The notes beneath the pieces were generated by a model. The model ran no database searches and was not told where the DNA came from. It saw nothing but the letters and a program-made list of their open reading frames with translations. Shown piece after piece: positions 6,236 to 12,799 of a stretch of 12,799 nucleotides of DNA. Origin of the DNA: Candidatus Heimdallarchaeota archaeon (GTDB taxonomy: Archaea > Asgardarchaeota > Heimdallarchaeia > Heimdallarchaeales > Heimdallarchaeaceae); the NCBI GenBank assembly GCA_023135215.1, contig JAGLTP010000559.1:1-12799 (forward strand), read 5' to 3'. The position numbers were made by a program, and so were the translations under genes. The first letter of the stretch is position 1; each line of letters starts with the position of its first letter.

Positions 6236-7041
6236 GTCTTCAAGACATCCAAGAGAAGATCAGGGTTGTCTGTAACTATTCCATCAATTTGCCATTCAAT
6301 TAGCTTTCTCATAGTTTCTTTATCATTTATTGTCCAAGAATGAACTGCAATATTTTGATCGTGTGCTCTTTGGACATTCTTTTCAGTCACTATTTTGATA
6401 ATTCCAAACCCAATGGGTACCTGTAGAGCACAGAATCGTTTTTTTGTTAACAGCAACATATGGGTTAAGAAGGCAAGTACTTCTAAGGGTCCAGCACATG
6501 TTGGAATTTGCTTTGCTTTACTTATTTTCCTGAATCTTCTCAATTGCTTTTGATGAAATGAACCAACTAATACCCTATTTTCAACATCTGAAGAAATTAT
6601 TGTTTCATAAAGAACTTGAGGAGCAGCAGAGAATCTATCTTTTATATCCATATTAATCCGAATTTCTGGTAATTTCTCAAATAATTCTTCAAGAGAGACT
6701 ATTTTGAAACCTTTATCCCTAAATGGATATGAATCACTTGTTGGATCTTTATACCAATATCCTAAATCAAATTCATGCAATTGCTCGTAAGTATACTTGG
6801 ATATAGGCCCTTTACCATTCGTAGTTCGATCCAACGTTTTATCATGAAAAACAACAGGAACTAAATCCTTTGTGATTCTAATATCAGTTTCTAAAGCATC
6901 TACATCCAAATCATATGCTTCTTTAAATGCTTGAAAAGAGCTTTCTGGAGTAAAGGCGCTTCTTCCTCTATGTGCCATAACAAGAGGTCTATCATTCTTT
7001 AGATAAGGAATGTTTGTTGTTTGATATACAGGAGGATTCAA
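6223..7041 (-). CDS. Glycerophosphodiester phosphodiesterase family protein
   Basis: This is a GDPD-family enzyme with a TIM-barrel fold, which hydrolyses glycerophosphodiesters to glycerol-3-phosphate (or a related polyol phosphate) and an alcohol. Counting from the TTG at 7041 (272 residues), AHRG gives H24 and R25, followed by E33 in TPES. LETDIRITKD gives E51 and D53, and VVFHDKTLDRTTNG gives H66. The C-terminal signature VHSWTIND and DGIVTDNPD completes the barrel. There is no signal peptide or membrane segment, so it is probably cytoplasmic. The start is uncertain because no ATG precedes the AHRG motif. TTG 7041 has AAGG eight bases upstream and lies four bases after the stop of the HEPN-like gene, which suggests translational coupling. 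TTG 7071 is the alternative, adding ten basic residues and overlapping that gene by 26 bases. In an archaeon the likely substrate is debris of ether-lipid headgroups. Confidence 0.9.
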   Translation of the reverse strand: MNPPVYQTTNIPYLKNDRPLVMAHRGRSAFTPESSFQAFKEAYDLDVDALETDIRITKDLVPVVFHDKTLDRTTNGKGPISKYTYEQLHEFDLGYWYKDPTSDSYPFRDKGFKIVSLEELFEKLPEIRINMDIKDRFSAAPQVLYETIISSDVENRVLVGSFHQKQLRRFRKISKAKQIPTCAGPLEVLAFLTHMLLLTKKRFCALQVPIGFGIIKIVTEKNVQRAHDQNIAVHSWTINDKETMRKLIEWQIDGIVTDNPDLLLDVLKTQEK

Positions 7042-7045
7042 TATA

Positions 7046-8482
7046 CTAACCTTCTTTCTCTGTTTCTCCAATCTTATCCAACACTTTTTTGATTATTAAC
7101 AGCAGTTTCTGCATTGTTTGTTTTCCTATATCAAGAGATTTACCTGGTTCATGGAACAGCAAATTTCTTTTGAATCTTATTTCATGAAGAAGAGTTACAT
7201 CGCTTTTGGAAAGTATCTTATTATTTTCTAGTATATCTATTAGTTTTAGGAAGTTAACCTCATCGTTCTCAAGTTCAGTGCTAACATGAGGAAGGGTTCT
7301 TCTGAAAATTGTTTCCAAAGTTCTGTAAATCAGTAAAAATGAAAGTGTTTGTTCTTCTGATCTAATCTTATCCCAGTTTTTGATTTTTTCATTAACATAA
7401 TCAATATCAGCTTTGATAGCTTGTTCTTCATCAGTAGTTAGAATTTGACTTGAGATTAGTTGTAGAAGTGGATCATACTTAAAATGTTGCTCAATTTTGT
7501 CTTTTGTCTCGTCAGATATCTGCAATTCTTCTAACATTTCTTTGTACAATTCCCACACTGTGGATTTTGCCAATTCTTCACGATAATACCACGAGATTGT
7601 TTCTGTAAGTCTTGTTAAAAGTAGGTTTTTCTTCGCTTCATTTATTGTTCCAGCTAATTCTCTTTGTGTTCTTCTCACAAATAAATTACTAATTGGAAAT
7701 TCAGCAATTGATTTGATTATTAACAATCTTTTCTCTCTCTCTTCTTCAGGTTCATAGTAAATAATTGAAAGCACTTTAGGAATTAAACCACATAATCGAC
7801 GGGAGGAGGAAATACTTAGATATATACTACAGAGTAAGAGAATACCAAAAATGCATATGAAGATTACAATATTCACATTATTTTCTATTTGATCTATTAC
7901 TATAAAATCAAGTTTAATAGATGTCCAACGAAGCACAAAAACTAGAATCAAATTAATAAACAGAATTGCTGAAGAGACAATACTGAAAAGATAGAGAGAT
8001 TCATTATATGTGAGAAGTCGCTCATTGCTAGTTGTGTGGCATCGGTCTACAAAATTCTGCGAGTATTGTTTTTTGGCTTCTTCTGTGATTTTAGGTATTA
8101 GTTCTTTCTTAATCTTCGCTTCCAGATTCTTTTTCTCTTTGGAAGGGAGCTTTAACTCCATGTCTGTCAGTGGTACGGTTTTGTCACTAAAGCTGAAGCT
8201 TCTTGGCTTAAAGAAAATATTATCTAAATTACTTCTGAGATTTGATTCAACGTGGTTCTTTACTCGACCACCATTGAAGATTATTTTTGGAGCGATGAGA
8301 TAAAGAAAAAGAATAGGGATTATAAAGAAGACGAAGATTAAGAGTGCAGAAAACTGAAAATCTTGATATTTCAAACCTGTATAGATGATATAAACAAATA
8401 GCTCAATTAAAAAAGGTAAAACTAAACCGAAGCCAATTCTTATCAAAAGAGGTTTAAGTGTTGAACCTGAAGAAGTACTCAT
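7046..8482 (-). CDS. Four-helix membrane protein with HEPN-like cytoplasmic C-terminus
   Basis: A 478-residue protein. Two membrane segments are near the N-terminus (about 12-35 and 43-64). A charged stretch (about 70-155) and a second pair of helices (about 163-187 and 202-225) follow. From 226 on it is soluble and largely helical. Near the end is LLHEIRFKRNLLFHEPG, which contains R439-N-x-x-x-H444. This R-x4-H signature with N after R is typical of HEPN domains, many of which are ribonucleases in toxin-antitoxin and defence systems while others are only nucleic-acid or nucleotide binders. The HEPN call is mine, from the motif and its helical context, and the activity is an inference. The ATG at 8482 is about 27 bases from a TATA-like box, so it is probably leaderless. 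The GDPD gene follows directly and is probably co-transcribed. I do not recognise the N-terminal membrane part. Confidence 0.75.
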   Translation of the reverse strand: MSTSSGSTLKPLLIRIGFGLVLPFLIELFVYIIYTGLKYQDFQFSALLIFVFFIIPILFLYLIAPKIIFNGGRVKNHVESNLRSNLDNIFFKPRSFSFSDKTVPLTDMELKLPSKEKKNLEAKIKKELIPKITEEAKKQYSQNFVDRCHTTSNERLLTYNESLYLFSIVSSAILFINLILVFVLRWTSIKLDFIVIDQIENNVNIVIFICIFGILLLCSIYLSISSSRRLCGLIPKVLSIIYYEPEEEREKRLLIIKSIAEFPISNLFVRRTQRELAGTINEAKKNLLLTRLTETISWYYREELAKSTVWELYKEMLEELQISDETKDKIEQHFKYDPLLQLISSQILTTDEEQAIKADIDYVNEKIKNWDKIRSEEQTLSFLLIYRTLETIFRRTLPHVSTELENDEVNFLKLIDILENNKILSKSDVTLLHEIRFKRNLLFHEPGKSLDIGKQTMQKLLLIIKKVLDKIGETEKEG

Positions 8483-8505
8483 TAGCTCTTCATTCTTATT
8501 CTCAT

Positions 8506-8513
8506 TTAAATAT
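8506..8513 (-). promoter_or_regulatory. TATA-like box of the HEPN-like/GDPD operon
   Basis: The minus strand reads ATATTTAA, centred about 27 bases before the ATG at 8482, predicting a leaderless mRNA. A perfect 12-base palindrome (8521-8532) sits seven bases further upstream. Confidence 0.5.
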
Positions 8514-8537
8514 TTGATGATTTTCTAGAAAAAGTAT

Positions 8538-9632
8538 CTATAAACTCACAATATTATCTCTGCTAAGAATTTTCTGTAGTCTGCTAATTTCATCTTCAAT
8601 CCAGCTAACATCAGTTTCTTTCATGAGTTGATGAGATTGTAAATCATTCAAAATTAGAAAACGGAATCTATCCAGATTATCTTTTGAGTAAAACTGTGAT
8701 TCTTCCAACAGTTGCCTTCTACTGAAATCAGCAATCGCACCTATACTCCAATCCTCTGGAAGGTTATTGATTTTGTTTTTGTTTGAAATGAAGAATAGAA
8801 GTATCTGGTAAGCTAAGTAGAAATTTCCCAAATTGAAAAACTTCCTACTCAATAACAGTACTTGTTGGATTCTAAATTTCGATAATGTTTCACCTTTCTC
8901 TACAATATCTGTTTTCAAAACTTGTAAAAGAGCAATCATTTTTACAAGATCTTGAGAATCTATTTCAGATTGAAACCTTAAAGGAATAAAGAAATTTTTA
9001 TTCTGTTCGGGACCATCAGATTGATGATTTGTTTCTTCAAATTTCCATTCCTTTATGCTATCAGATGATGAGAGTTTTAGAAATAATTTATCTGAAGAAA
9101 CTCGGAATAAATCGTATAGATTCTGATCACGATTGATTTTTAATATCTGAATATTAAAACGATTAATCCATTTATCGTAATATCCTATAGAAGGAAGAAA
9201 ATTACCTTTCTGTCCCAAAAAAGTACTTAAAGAACATTCTTGGATAATCAGATTCTCAATTTTACTTGCAGATAATTCATGATTATATGAAATAAACAGG
9301 ATTTTGTCATTAATACATGATTTCTGTAATAAATCAAAAACCAAAATTGAAAACGGAGAACTAGTCTTAGATCTTTCTACATATTTTATCGTAAAGCTTT
9401 CTTCCTCGTTTTTGAGACTTTTATTTCCACTTGAATCCCAATTTTCAGGAATAGAGATTATTATTTCTTTAACATATTTTTTTAGTTGCACAATCTGTTT
9501 CAGTAGAAATTCGTCACAGTTTTTCTGACCATCAAATCCAAGAATTATCCCTGAGATTTCTTGACTTTCTTTTCTCTTCTTTATTTCTTCCTTACCAGCT
9601 TGTTCGATAAGTATCTTTAGAGAATTATGCAT
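8538..9632 (-). CDS. Divergent MobA-like nucleotidyltransferase-fold protein with helical C-terminus
   Basis: A 364-residue protein. Residues 25-55 (ISGIILGFDGQKNC, then LLKQIVQLKKYVKEIIISI) look like the first strand-loop-helix-strand of MobA-type guanylyltransferases. A later block (about 94-118, SPFSILVFDLL then DKILFISYNHELS) matches the position of the GPL helix and the DxP strand. The nucleotide loop GGxSxRMGxDK is not conserved, and the metal-binding D of DxP is replaced (SYNHE), so catalysis is doubtful. The second half (about 215-364) is helical, with YLAYQILLF-type segments resembling TPR-like repeats, and has no counterpart in MobA. The gene starts right after a MobB-like gene. MobA and MobB normally work together on molybdenum cofactor, which supports the weak assignment. 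ATG 9632 is preferred; GTG 9641 abuts the upstream stop. It could also be an unrelated Rossmann-like protein. Confidence 0.6.
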   Translation of the reverse strand: MHNSLKILIEQAGKEEIKKRKESQEISGIILGFDGQKNCDEFLLKQIVQLKKYVKEIIISIPENWDSSGNKSLKNEEESFTIKYVERSKTSSPFSILVFDLLQKSCINDKILFISYNHELSASKIENLIIQECSLSTFLGQKGNFLPSIGYYDKWINRFNIQILKINRDQNLYDLFRVSSDKLFLKLSSSDSIKEWKFEETNHQSDGPEQNKNFFIPLRFQSEIDSQDLVKMIALLQVLKTDIVEKGETLSKFRIQQVLLLSRKFFNLGNFYLAYQILLFFISNKNKINNLPEDWSIGAIADFSRRQLLEESQFYSKDNLDRFRFLILNDLQSHQLMKETDVSWIEDEISRLQKILSRDNIVSL

Positions 9633-9641
9633 TTTAACCAC

Positions 9642-10169
9642 TCAGAAATTATAATCTTGAATTATCCTATCTATTAGATCCTCTTCTTCTTCTATTATAT
9701 GAAAATTATAGCGCTCATTTACTTTATTTATGGCATCTTTGTGCTTATTCAAATTTTCTTGAGAACAAAGAAGATACTTTATGCCTTCAAAATTAAAAGT
9801 ATCAATCTCCTTAAAAATCTCATTTGACCAAATAACAACTTTTGCAAAATTTTCCTCTTTAAAGCCCTCTATGAGTATTAGATCTATTTTTAATGAAGCT
9901 GTTAAATAACCGACAACATTCATAACTTCTATTTCCTTTTTCATAGATACTTGAGTAATGTTCTTGAAAGCTACGACAGAGATAGAAGAACCCTTTTGTG
10001 AAAATATATCAGAATCTTTATCGGAGAGATTATATTCATGTTGCCTTGCGGATTTAAGAGTTAAAATTTTCACTTTTTTTTCAGATAGAATTTCAATTAT
10101 TCTAGTTATTATTGCTGTTTTTCCTGTTTTTGAGTATCCAACAACTTGAAGGAGTTGAGAATCTTTCAT
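9642..10169 (-). CDS. mobB: MobB-like P-loop GTPase (molybdopterin-guanine dinucleotide biosynthesis)
   Basis: A 175-residue P-loop protein. The Walker A motif GYSKTGKT is at residues 11-18. A MobB-specific block follows: LKSARQHEYNLSDKDS (H44, D50, D52) then a QKGSS stretch in place of the usual AGA. The family signature DLILIEGFKEENFAKVVI, with E101, G102 and F103, is clear. MobB binds GTP and assists attachment of GMP to molybdopterin by MobA. It is not essential in bacteria that have been tested. Here the only MobA-like gene nearby, which starts three to ten bases after this stop, looks degenerate, so this pair may have another role. The ATG at 10169 lies about 27 bases from a TATA-like box, suggesting a leaderless transcript that covers both genes. 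No molybdoenzyme gene is in the window. Confidence 0.85.
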   Translation of the reverse strand: MKDSQLLQVVGYSKTGKTAIITRIIEILSEKKVKILTLKSARQHEYNLSDKDSDIFSQKGSSISVVAFKNITQVSMKKEIEVMNVVGYLTASLKIDLILIEGFKEENFAKVVIWSNEIFKEIDTFNFEGIKYLLCSQENLNKHKDAINKVNERYNFHIIEEEEDLIDRIIQDYNF

Positions 10170-10192
10170 TCATTTCTGACAGTGTTCTTTTC

Positions 10193-10200
10193 TCTATAAG
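10193..10200 (-). promoter_or_regulatory. TATA-like box of the mobB-like operon
   Basis: The minus strand reads CTTATAGA, centred about 27 bases before the ATG at 10169, consistent with a leaderless mRNA. It lies just after the T-tract that ends the preceding gene. Confidence 0.45.
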
Positions 10201-10224
10201 TAATTTATGCATTAAATATTCGCC

Positions 10225-10257
10225 AAAAAAATTAGAGGAGGTTATTGTTTTTCTCCT
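10225..10257 (-). terminator. Hairpin plus T-tract after the HhH repeat protein gene
   Basis: On the minus strand, directly after the TAA at 10258, AGGAG (10253-10257) can pair with CTCCT (10236-10240) across a 12-base loop. CTAA and seven T bases follow. The stem is short, so the T-tract may be the working part. Confidence 0.45.
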
Positions 10258-11856
10258 TTATTTTGATTTTAATGCTCTAGCACCATCAATTATTTTTTTT
10301 GCAATTGCGATACCAATTCCTGGAACTTTACTTATTTCTTCTGGACTTGCGCTAATGATATCATCAATACTAACATATCCCTTATCCTTGAGTAACATTG
10401 CAGTTTTATTGCCAACTCCCACAATATCTGTAATTTTAAATTGAGTTTTTTCGTCTTCCTCATCTTCAGATATTATTACCTTAGCGGGGAATTCTGATTC
10501 CTTCTTTGCTTCTTTTGTCATAGATTTTAATGCTCTAGCACCATAAATTATATTCTTTGCAGCTGTGACACCAATTCCTGGAACTTTACTTATTTCTTCT
10601 GGACTTGAGCTAATAACATCATCTATACTAGCATAACCCATATCCTTGAGTAACATTGCTGTTTTATCTCCAACTCCCATAATATCTGTGACTTTGAATA
10701 GAGCTTCTTCTCCTTCCTCATCTTCCATTATTTCAATTTCAAAGGGGAATTCTGATTCTTTCTTTACTATCTTTTCCTCTTTCTTCTTACTTGGTTCAAC
10801 CTTATAGGGTACAGGAATGACATCAACTTCAGGATCAATTTTCTTAACGGGTACAGTCTTTATAGTTTCTTTCTCCTTTAGAACTTCACTAGGTTTTTGA
10901 AGGTGATGAACTTCGAAAGCATCTATTAATTCCTTTTCTTTAAGATAATCGCTTGGTTTCAGTAAGCTCTCACTAGGAGGAGCAAGTTTTTGATCTCTTA
11001 CAGATTCTCCTACAGTTCTAGTTTTTTTTTCTTGTTCTAATGTAGTTTTTACTCGATCTTCCTGTATTTGACTAGGTGTTCTTAGTTCTCCTGAGATGAT
11101 TTCTATTGTATCCCTCTTCTTGAGATATTCTGAGGGTCGGAGCAAACTTTCAAACACTGCGTCGTCTTGGGAAAGAGATTCTTTAGGACTAGTAACGATA
11201 GGATCCCCACTAATAGTTTTGAACGTAGGGACATAATCTTCATCTATATCAAAAACAGTCTCTTTTTTCTGTAAAGTTTCACTTGGTTTAAGCAGAGTGT
11301 CATCTGGAGGAGCTTCTTTGGGTTCAACTTCCTTTACCTCCCTTTTGACAGGTTGTAAAGTTGTTCTTACTGGTGAGCTTATTTCAGCTGGTTTTACAAT
11401 CTCACTTGGTTTCACTAGAGTATCTATGGGGCCATCAGCAATTTCAGCAGGAAGGCCCTTTGGTTTACTTGGTTCCAAGGGTTCCCTTACTACTTTTGCT
11501 TCTCTGATTTTAAAACCTGAAGAATGTAGAGCTACACCTTGACCTAAACTTCTTACTGTTTCAAGCATTTGATAGAAATTGACGTTGGTAATCCCAATAT
11601 CGGAAAAATATTCTGATAGCCAATTGGAAAATCTGTGAACATTCACATCAGTTCCCAACATTTTCTCCCAGAAATTGATAATTGTTGTTGTCAATTGTTC
11701 AAATGATGAAAATTTATGTGTCTCGATAACATGCTTTCCATCAAGTAAATCTAAAGACCCATTCATAGTGTCACTAAATTCCTTTTCTTCCGGTTTTATG
11801 ACAACACTATAACGATAACTTCCTATTAAGCTTCTTCGAGTTGGGTGTGTAGACAT
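10258..11856 (-). CDS. Motif-repeat protein with two C-terminal HhH domains
   Basis: A 532-residue protein I cannot name. Residues 1-125 form a globular region of unknown fold (SYRYSVVIKPEE at the start, later FWEKMLGTDVNVHRF). Residues 126-365 are a charged, proline-rich, probably disordered linker with five copies of a motif close to [TS]-L-[LV]-[KR]-P-S-[ED]-x-L-K-x-[KR]-[ED]-[TL]-[IV] (starting near 144, 185, 235, 295 and 316). Residues 365-445 and 451-531 are tandem copies of an acidic lead-in plus an HhH pair (TDIMGVGDKTAMLL, then VPGIGVTAAKNII). HhH pairs usually bind the DNA or RNA backbone or mediate protein contacts. The repeated linear motifs look like docking sites for a partner. 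A TATA-like, A/T-rich stretch lies 20-35 bases before the ATG at 11856. It is followed by a terminator and is probably transcribed alone. Confidence 0.8.
   Translation of the reverse strand: MSTHPTRRSLIGSYRYSVVIKPEEKEFSDTMNGSLDLLDGKHVIETHKFSSFEQLTTTIINFWEKMLGTDVNVHRFSNWLSEYFSDIGITNVNFYQMLETVRSLGQGVALHSSGFKIREAKVVREPLEPSKPKGLPAEIADGPIDTLVKPSEIVKPAEISSPVRTTLQPVKREVKEVEPKEAPPDDTLLKPSETLQKKETVFDIDEDYVPTFKTISGDPIVTSPKESLSQDDAVFESLLRPSEYLKKRDTIEIISGELRTPSQIQEDRVKTTLEQEKKTRTVGESVRDQKLAPPSESLLKPSDYLKEKELIDAFEVHHLQKPSEVLKEKETIKTVPVKKIDPEVDVIPVPYKVEPSKKKEEKIVKKESEFPFEIEIMEDEEGEEALFKVTDIMGVGDKTAMLLKDMGYASIDDVISSSPEEISKVPGIGVTAAKNIIYGARALKSMTKEAKKESEFPAKVIISEDEEDEKTQFKITDIVGVGNKTAMLLKDKGYVSIDDIISASPEEISKVPGIGIAIAKKIIDGARALKSK
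10264..10764 (-). repeat. Tandem duplication of an 86-codon HhH unit
   Basis: Bases 10522-10764 and 10264-10506 are in-frame copies with a period of 258 bases. By eye, 60 of 81 aligned residues are identical, and the DNA is nearly identical in places, for example a shared GATTTTAATGCTCTAGCACC. This is a fairly recent duplication within the gene. Confidence 0.85.
10861..11427 (-). repeat. Five dispersed copies of a short LLKPSExLK motif
   Basis: At protein level the copies are DTLVKPSEIVK, DTLLKPSETLQ, ESLLRPSEYLK, ESLLKPSDYLK and HLQKPSEVLK, most followed by a charged K/E-E-T/L-I/V tail. Spacing varies from about 20 to 60 residues, so these are short linear motifs in a flexible region rather than a folded solenoid. 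Confidence 0.75.
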
Positions 11857-11913
11857 TTTCTCTCTGAAATGTAATTATTTTTTCGGATTAAAAAAACTTA
11901 CTAGATGAGCAAT

Positions 11914-11952
11914 CAAAAAATAGTAAAAACAAAAAAATAGAAAAAAAAGAGA
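11914..11952 (-). terminator. T-rich terminator after the DUF6159-like gene
   Basis: After the TAA at 11964, the minus strand carries runs of eight, seven, five and six T bases in about 40 bases, with no clear hairpin. This fits archaeal U-tract termination ahead of the next gene on the strand. Confidence 0.5.
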
Positions 11953-11963
11953 AATTAGGATAT

Positions 11964-12799
11964 TTATTCAGTATCTTCTACTTTTTTCTCCCATGTTGGA
12001 CGTTCTTCCTTATCATATGTTTCCATAACTTCTTCAGTGATTTTTGAGAGCTTGTTCTGAATATCTTTGGAGATTCTTGTTCTTCTTCCAGGATGACCTC
12101 TAAATGAATCTGTAATGTGGAAGAATAGTATTGTTTTGTATGCTGTTGAAATTGGTCGTAAGATAGCTGTTGTAGGAAGATATCCAAATAAGAAGAAGAC
12201 AGCTGCTACTGCTAGAGAAAACATAACTGTATAGCTTATACCATGAATTTCTCCTGTTCCAATACCGAATAAGTCTGCTAACCAATAGTAACCTAAGAAG
12301 AATCCTCCAGTTGAAAAGACACCAAATGTCATCACTGTAAACAATCCTTTAGCAATATTTACTCCAGCTTTTCCTATTATAATATCAGCTGCAGAATCAA
12401 CCGTTAAATCAGCTGATCTAATCATACTTTTAACAAACCCTTGTTTTTCAACTACTATGATAGTCAAAGTGTAGTAGTTAAGGAATTTTAGTACCTTCCA
12501 TAACACTTTCAGGAGTAGTATGAATAGGAAGAAAATCACATAAAGTACTTTCAATGTTATTTTCACTGCTTTGATCTGTTTCCATTTTCCCCAGAATTTC
12601 TTCTTTACAAAATATTGCACAGTTTTTATAATAGCATCAAAGAATGCCATAAACATTCCAAAAAGAACAATACTTCCTTTTACTTTCCAAATTTCTTTTA
12701 TTGCTATTTTTATTGAAGCATCTTTGTAATTATTCCATCTCTTGAAGATACAGATGTTTATTGCATCACTGAAATAGAGCATAGTCCAATGTATTGTTA
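11964..12799 (-). CDS. DUF6159-like membrane protein, N-terminus outside window
   Basis: The frame is open to the right edge with no stop before it. The ATG at 12782 is only an internal candidate, and the codons upstream (T-I-H-W-T) fit a continuing protein. The visible 278 codons hold about five membrane segments: one near the start of the visible part, one in KGSIVLFGMFMAFFDAII, one in VLYVIFFLFILLLKVL, and two after TFGVFSTGGFFLGYYW and SYTVMFSLAVAAVFFL. The stretch TLTIIVVEKQGFVKSMIRSADL, then IIIGKAGV, has the pattern of archaeal and bacterial DUF6159 proteins, where a conserved V-E-x-x-G is followed by a helix ending in R-S. The C-terminal tail (about 60 residues) is basic, then acidic, and probably cytoplasmic. 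The function of this family is unknown to me. The DUF assignment rests on the motif pattern only. Confidence 0.7.
   Translation of the reverse strand, partial: TIHWTMLYFSDAINICIFKRWNNYKDASIKIAIKEIWKVKGSIVLFGMFMAFFDAIIKTVQYFVKKKFWGKWKQIKAVKITLKVLYVIFFLFILLLKVLWKVLKFLNYYTLTIIVVEKQGFVKSMIRSADLTVDSAADIIIGKAGVNIAKGLFTVMTFGVFSTGGFFLGYYWLADLFGIGTGEIHGISYTVMFSLAVAAVFFLFGYLPTTAILRPISTAYKTILFFHITDSFRGHPGRRTRISKDIQNKLSKITEEVMETYDKEERPTWEKKVEDTE

Noticed and set aside
6230..6245. Inverted repeat TCTTGA-GTCT-TCAAGA at the convergent gene ends, considered as a two-way terminator
   Set aside because: It lies mostly inside the GDPD coding sequence, and neither side is followed by a T-tract on the strand being read.
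7046..10169. The HEPN-like gene with MobB/MobA-like neighbours considered as a toxin-antitoxin or defence island
   Set aside because: No antitoxin-like nucleotidyltransferase of the MNT type, integrase or other defence gene is visible, and the neighbours look like ordinary chromosomal genes with similar base composition.
10112..10444. A 110-codon plus-strand open frame across the mobB promoter and the HhH gene end
   Set aside because: It runs antisense to two well-supported genes and has no family resemblance; its open length comes from the HhH repeats on the other strand.
1..12799. Search for tRNA genes, CRISPR repeats, insertion sequences and attachment sites
   Set aside because: No cloverleaf-like GGTTCGAATCC arm, regularly spaced direct repeats, transposase motifs or flanking inverted repeats were seen. 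All gaps between genes are shorter than 200 bases.

Overview
The window reads as a stretch of chromosome from an AT-rich archaeon. The archaeal signs are a gene for an eL33 (L35Ae) ribosomal protein, TATA-like boxes about 25-30 bases upstream of several start codons with almost no leader, T-rich tracts after stop codons, and a HerA/DUF87-type ATPase and a DUF6159-type membrane protein of kinds common in archaea. The low GC, the extended ribosomal protein and the membrane-protein content would suit an Asgard-type or similar uncultivated lineage. That placement is an inference from style, because no rRNA gene or signature marker is present. I see no IS element, CRISPR array, tRNA or rRNA.

Layout. 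From 1 to 2316 (minus) runs the N-terminal 772 codons of a HerA-like ATPase that leaves the window on the left. From 2404 to 3245 (minus) are two small, glycine-rich, clearly paralogous membrane proteins, each with its own leaderless promoter. From 3290 to 4129 (minus) is an unusual eL33 carrying an N-terminal helix-hairpin-helix (HhH) domain and a long Ala/Lys/Pro linker. A divergent promoter region (4130-4302) separates it from the only plus-strand operon: pyroglutamyl peptidase, a two-helix membrane protein, and a PHP-family phosphoesterase (4303-6235). This operon converges on a minus-strand pair, a glycerophosphodiester phosphodiesterase translated just after a membrane-anchored protein with a HEPN-like C-terminus (6223-8482). 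Next on the minus strand is a MobB-like GTPase followed by a degenerate MobA-like protein (8538-10169). A 532-residue protein comes next (10258-11856), with five copies of a short LLKPSExLK motif and two tandem HhH domains. The last gene (11964 to the right edge) is a DUF6159-like membrane protein cut by the window end.

Functional links. The genes do not form one pathway. Three units look co-transcribed: pcp/membrane protein/PHP, HEPN-like/GDPD, and MobB-like/MobA-like. The same kind of HhH module appears on the ribosomal protein and, duplicated, on the motif-repeat protein. The least ordinary items are the HhH-eL33 fusion, the motif-repeat HhH protein, the membrane-tethered HEPN-like protein, and the MobA-like partner that has lost its nucleotide-binding loop. 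The gaps between genes are all under 200 bases and hold promoters, T-rich terminators and one short palindrome.
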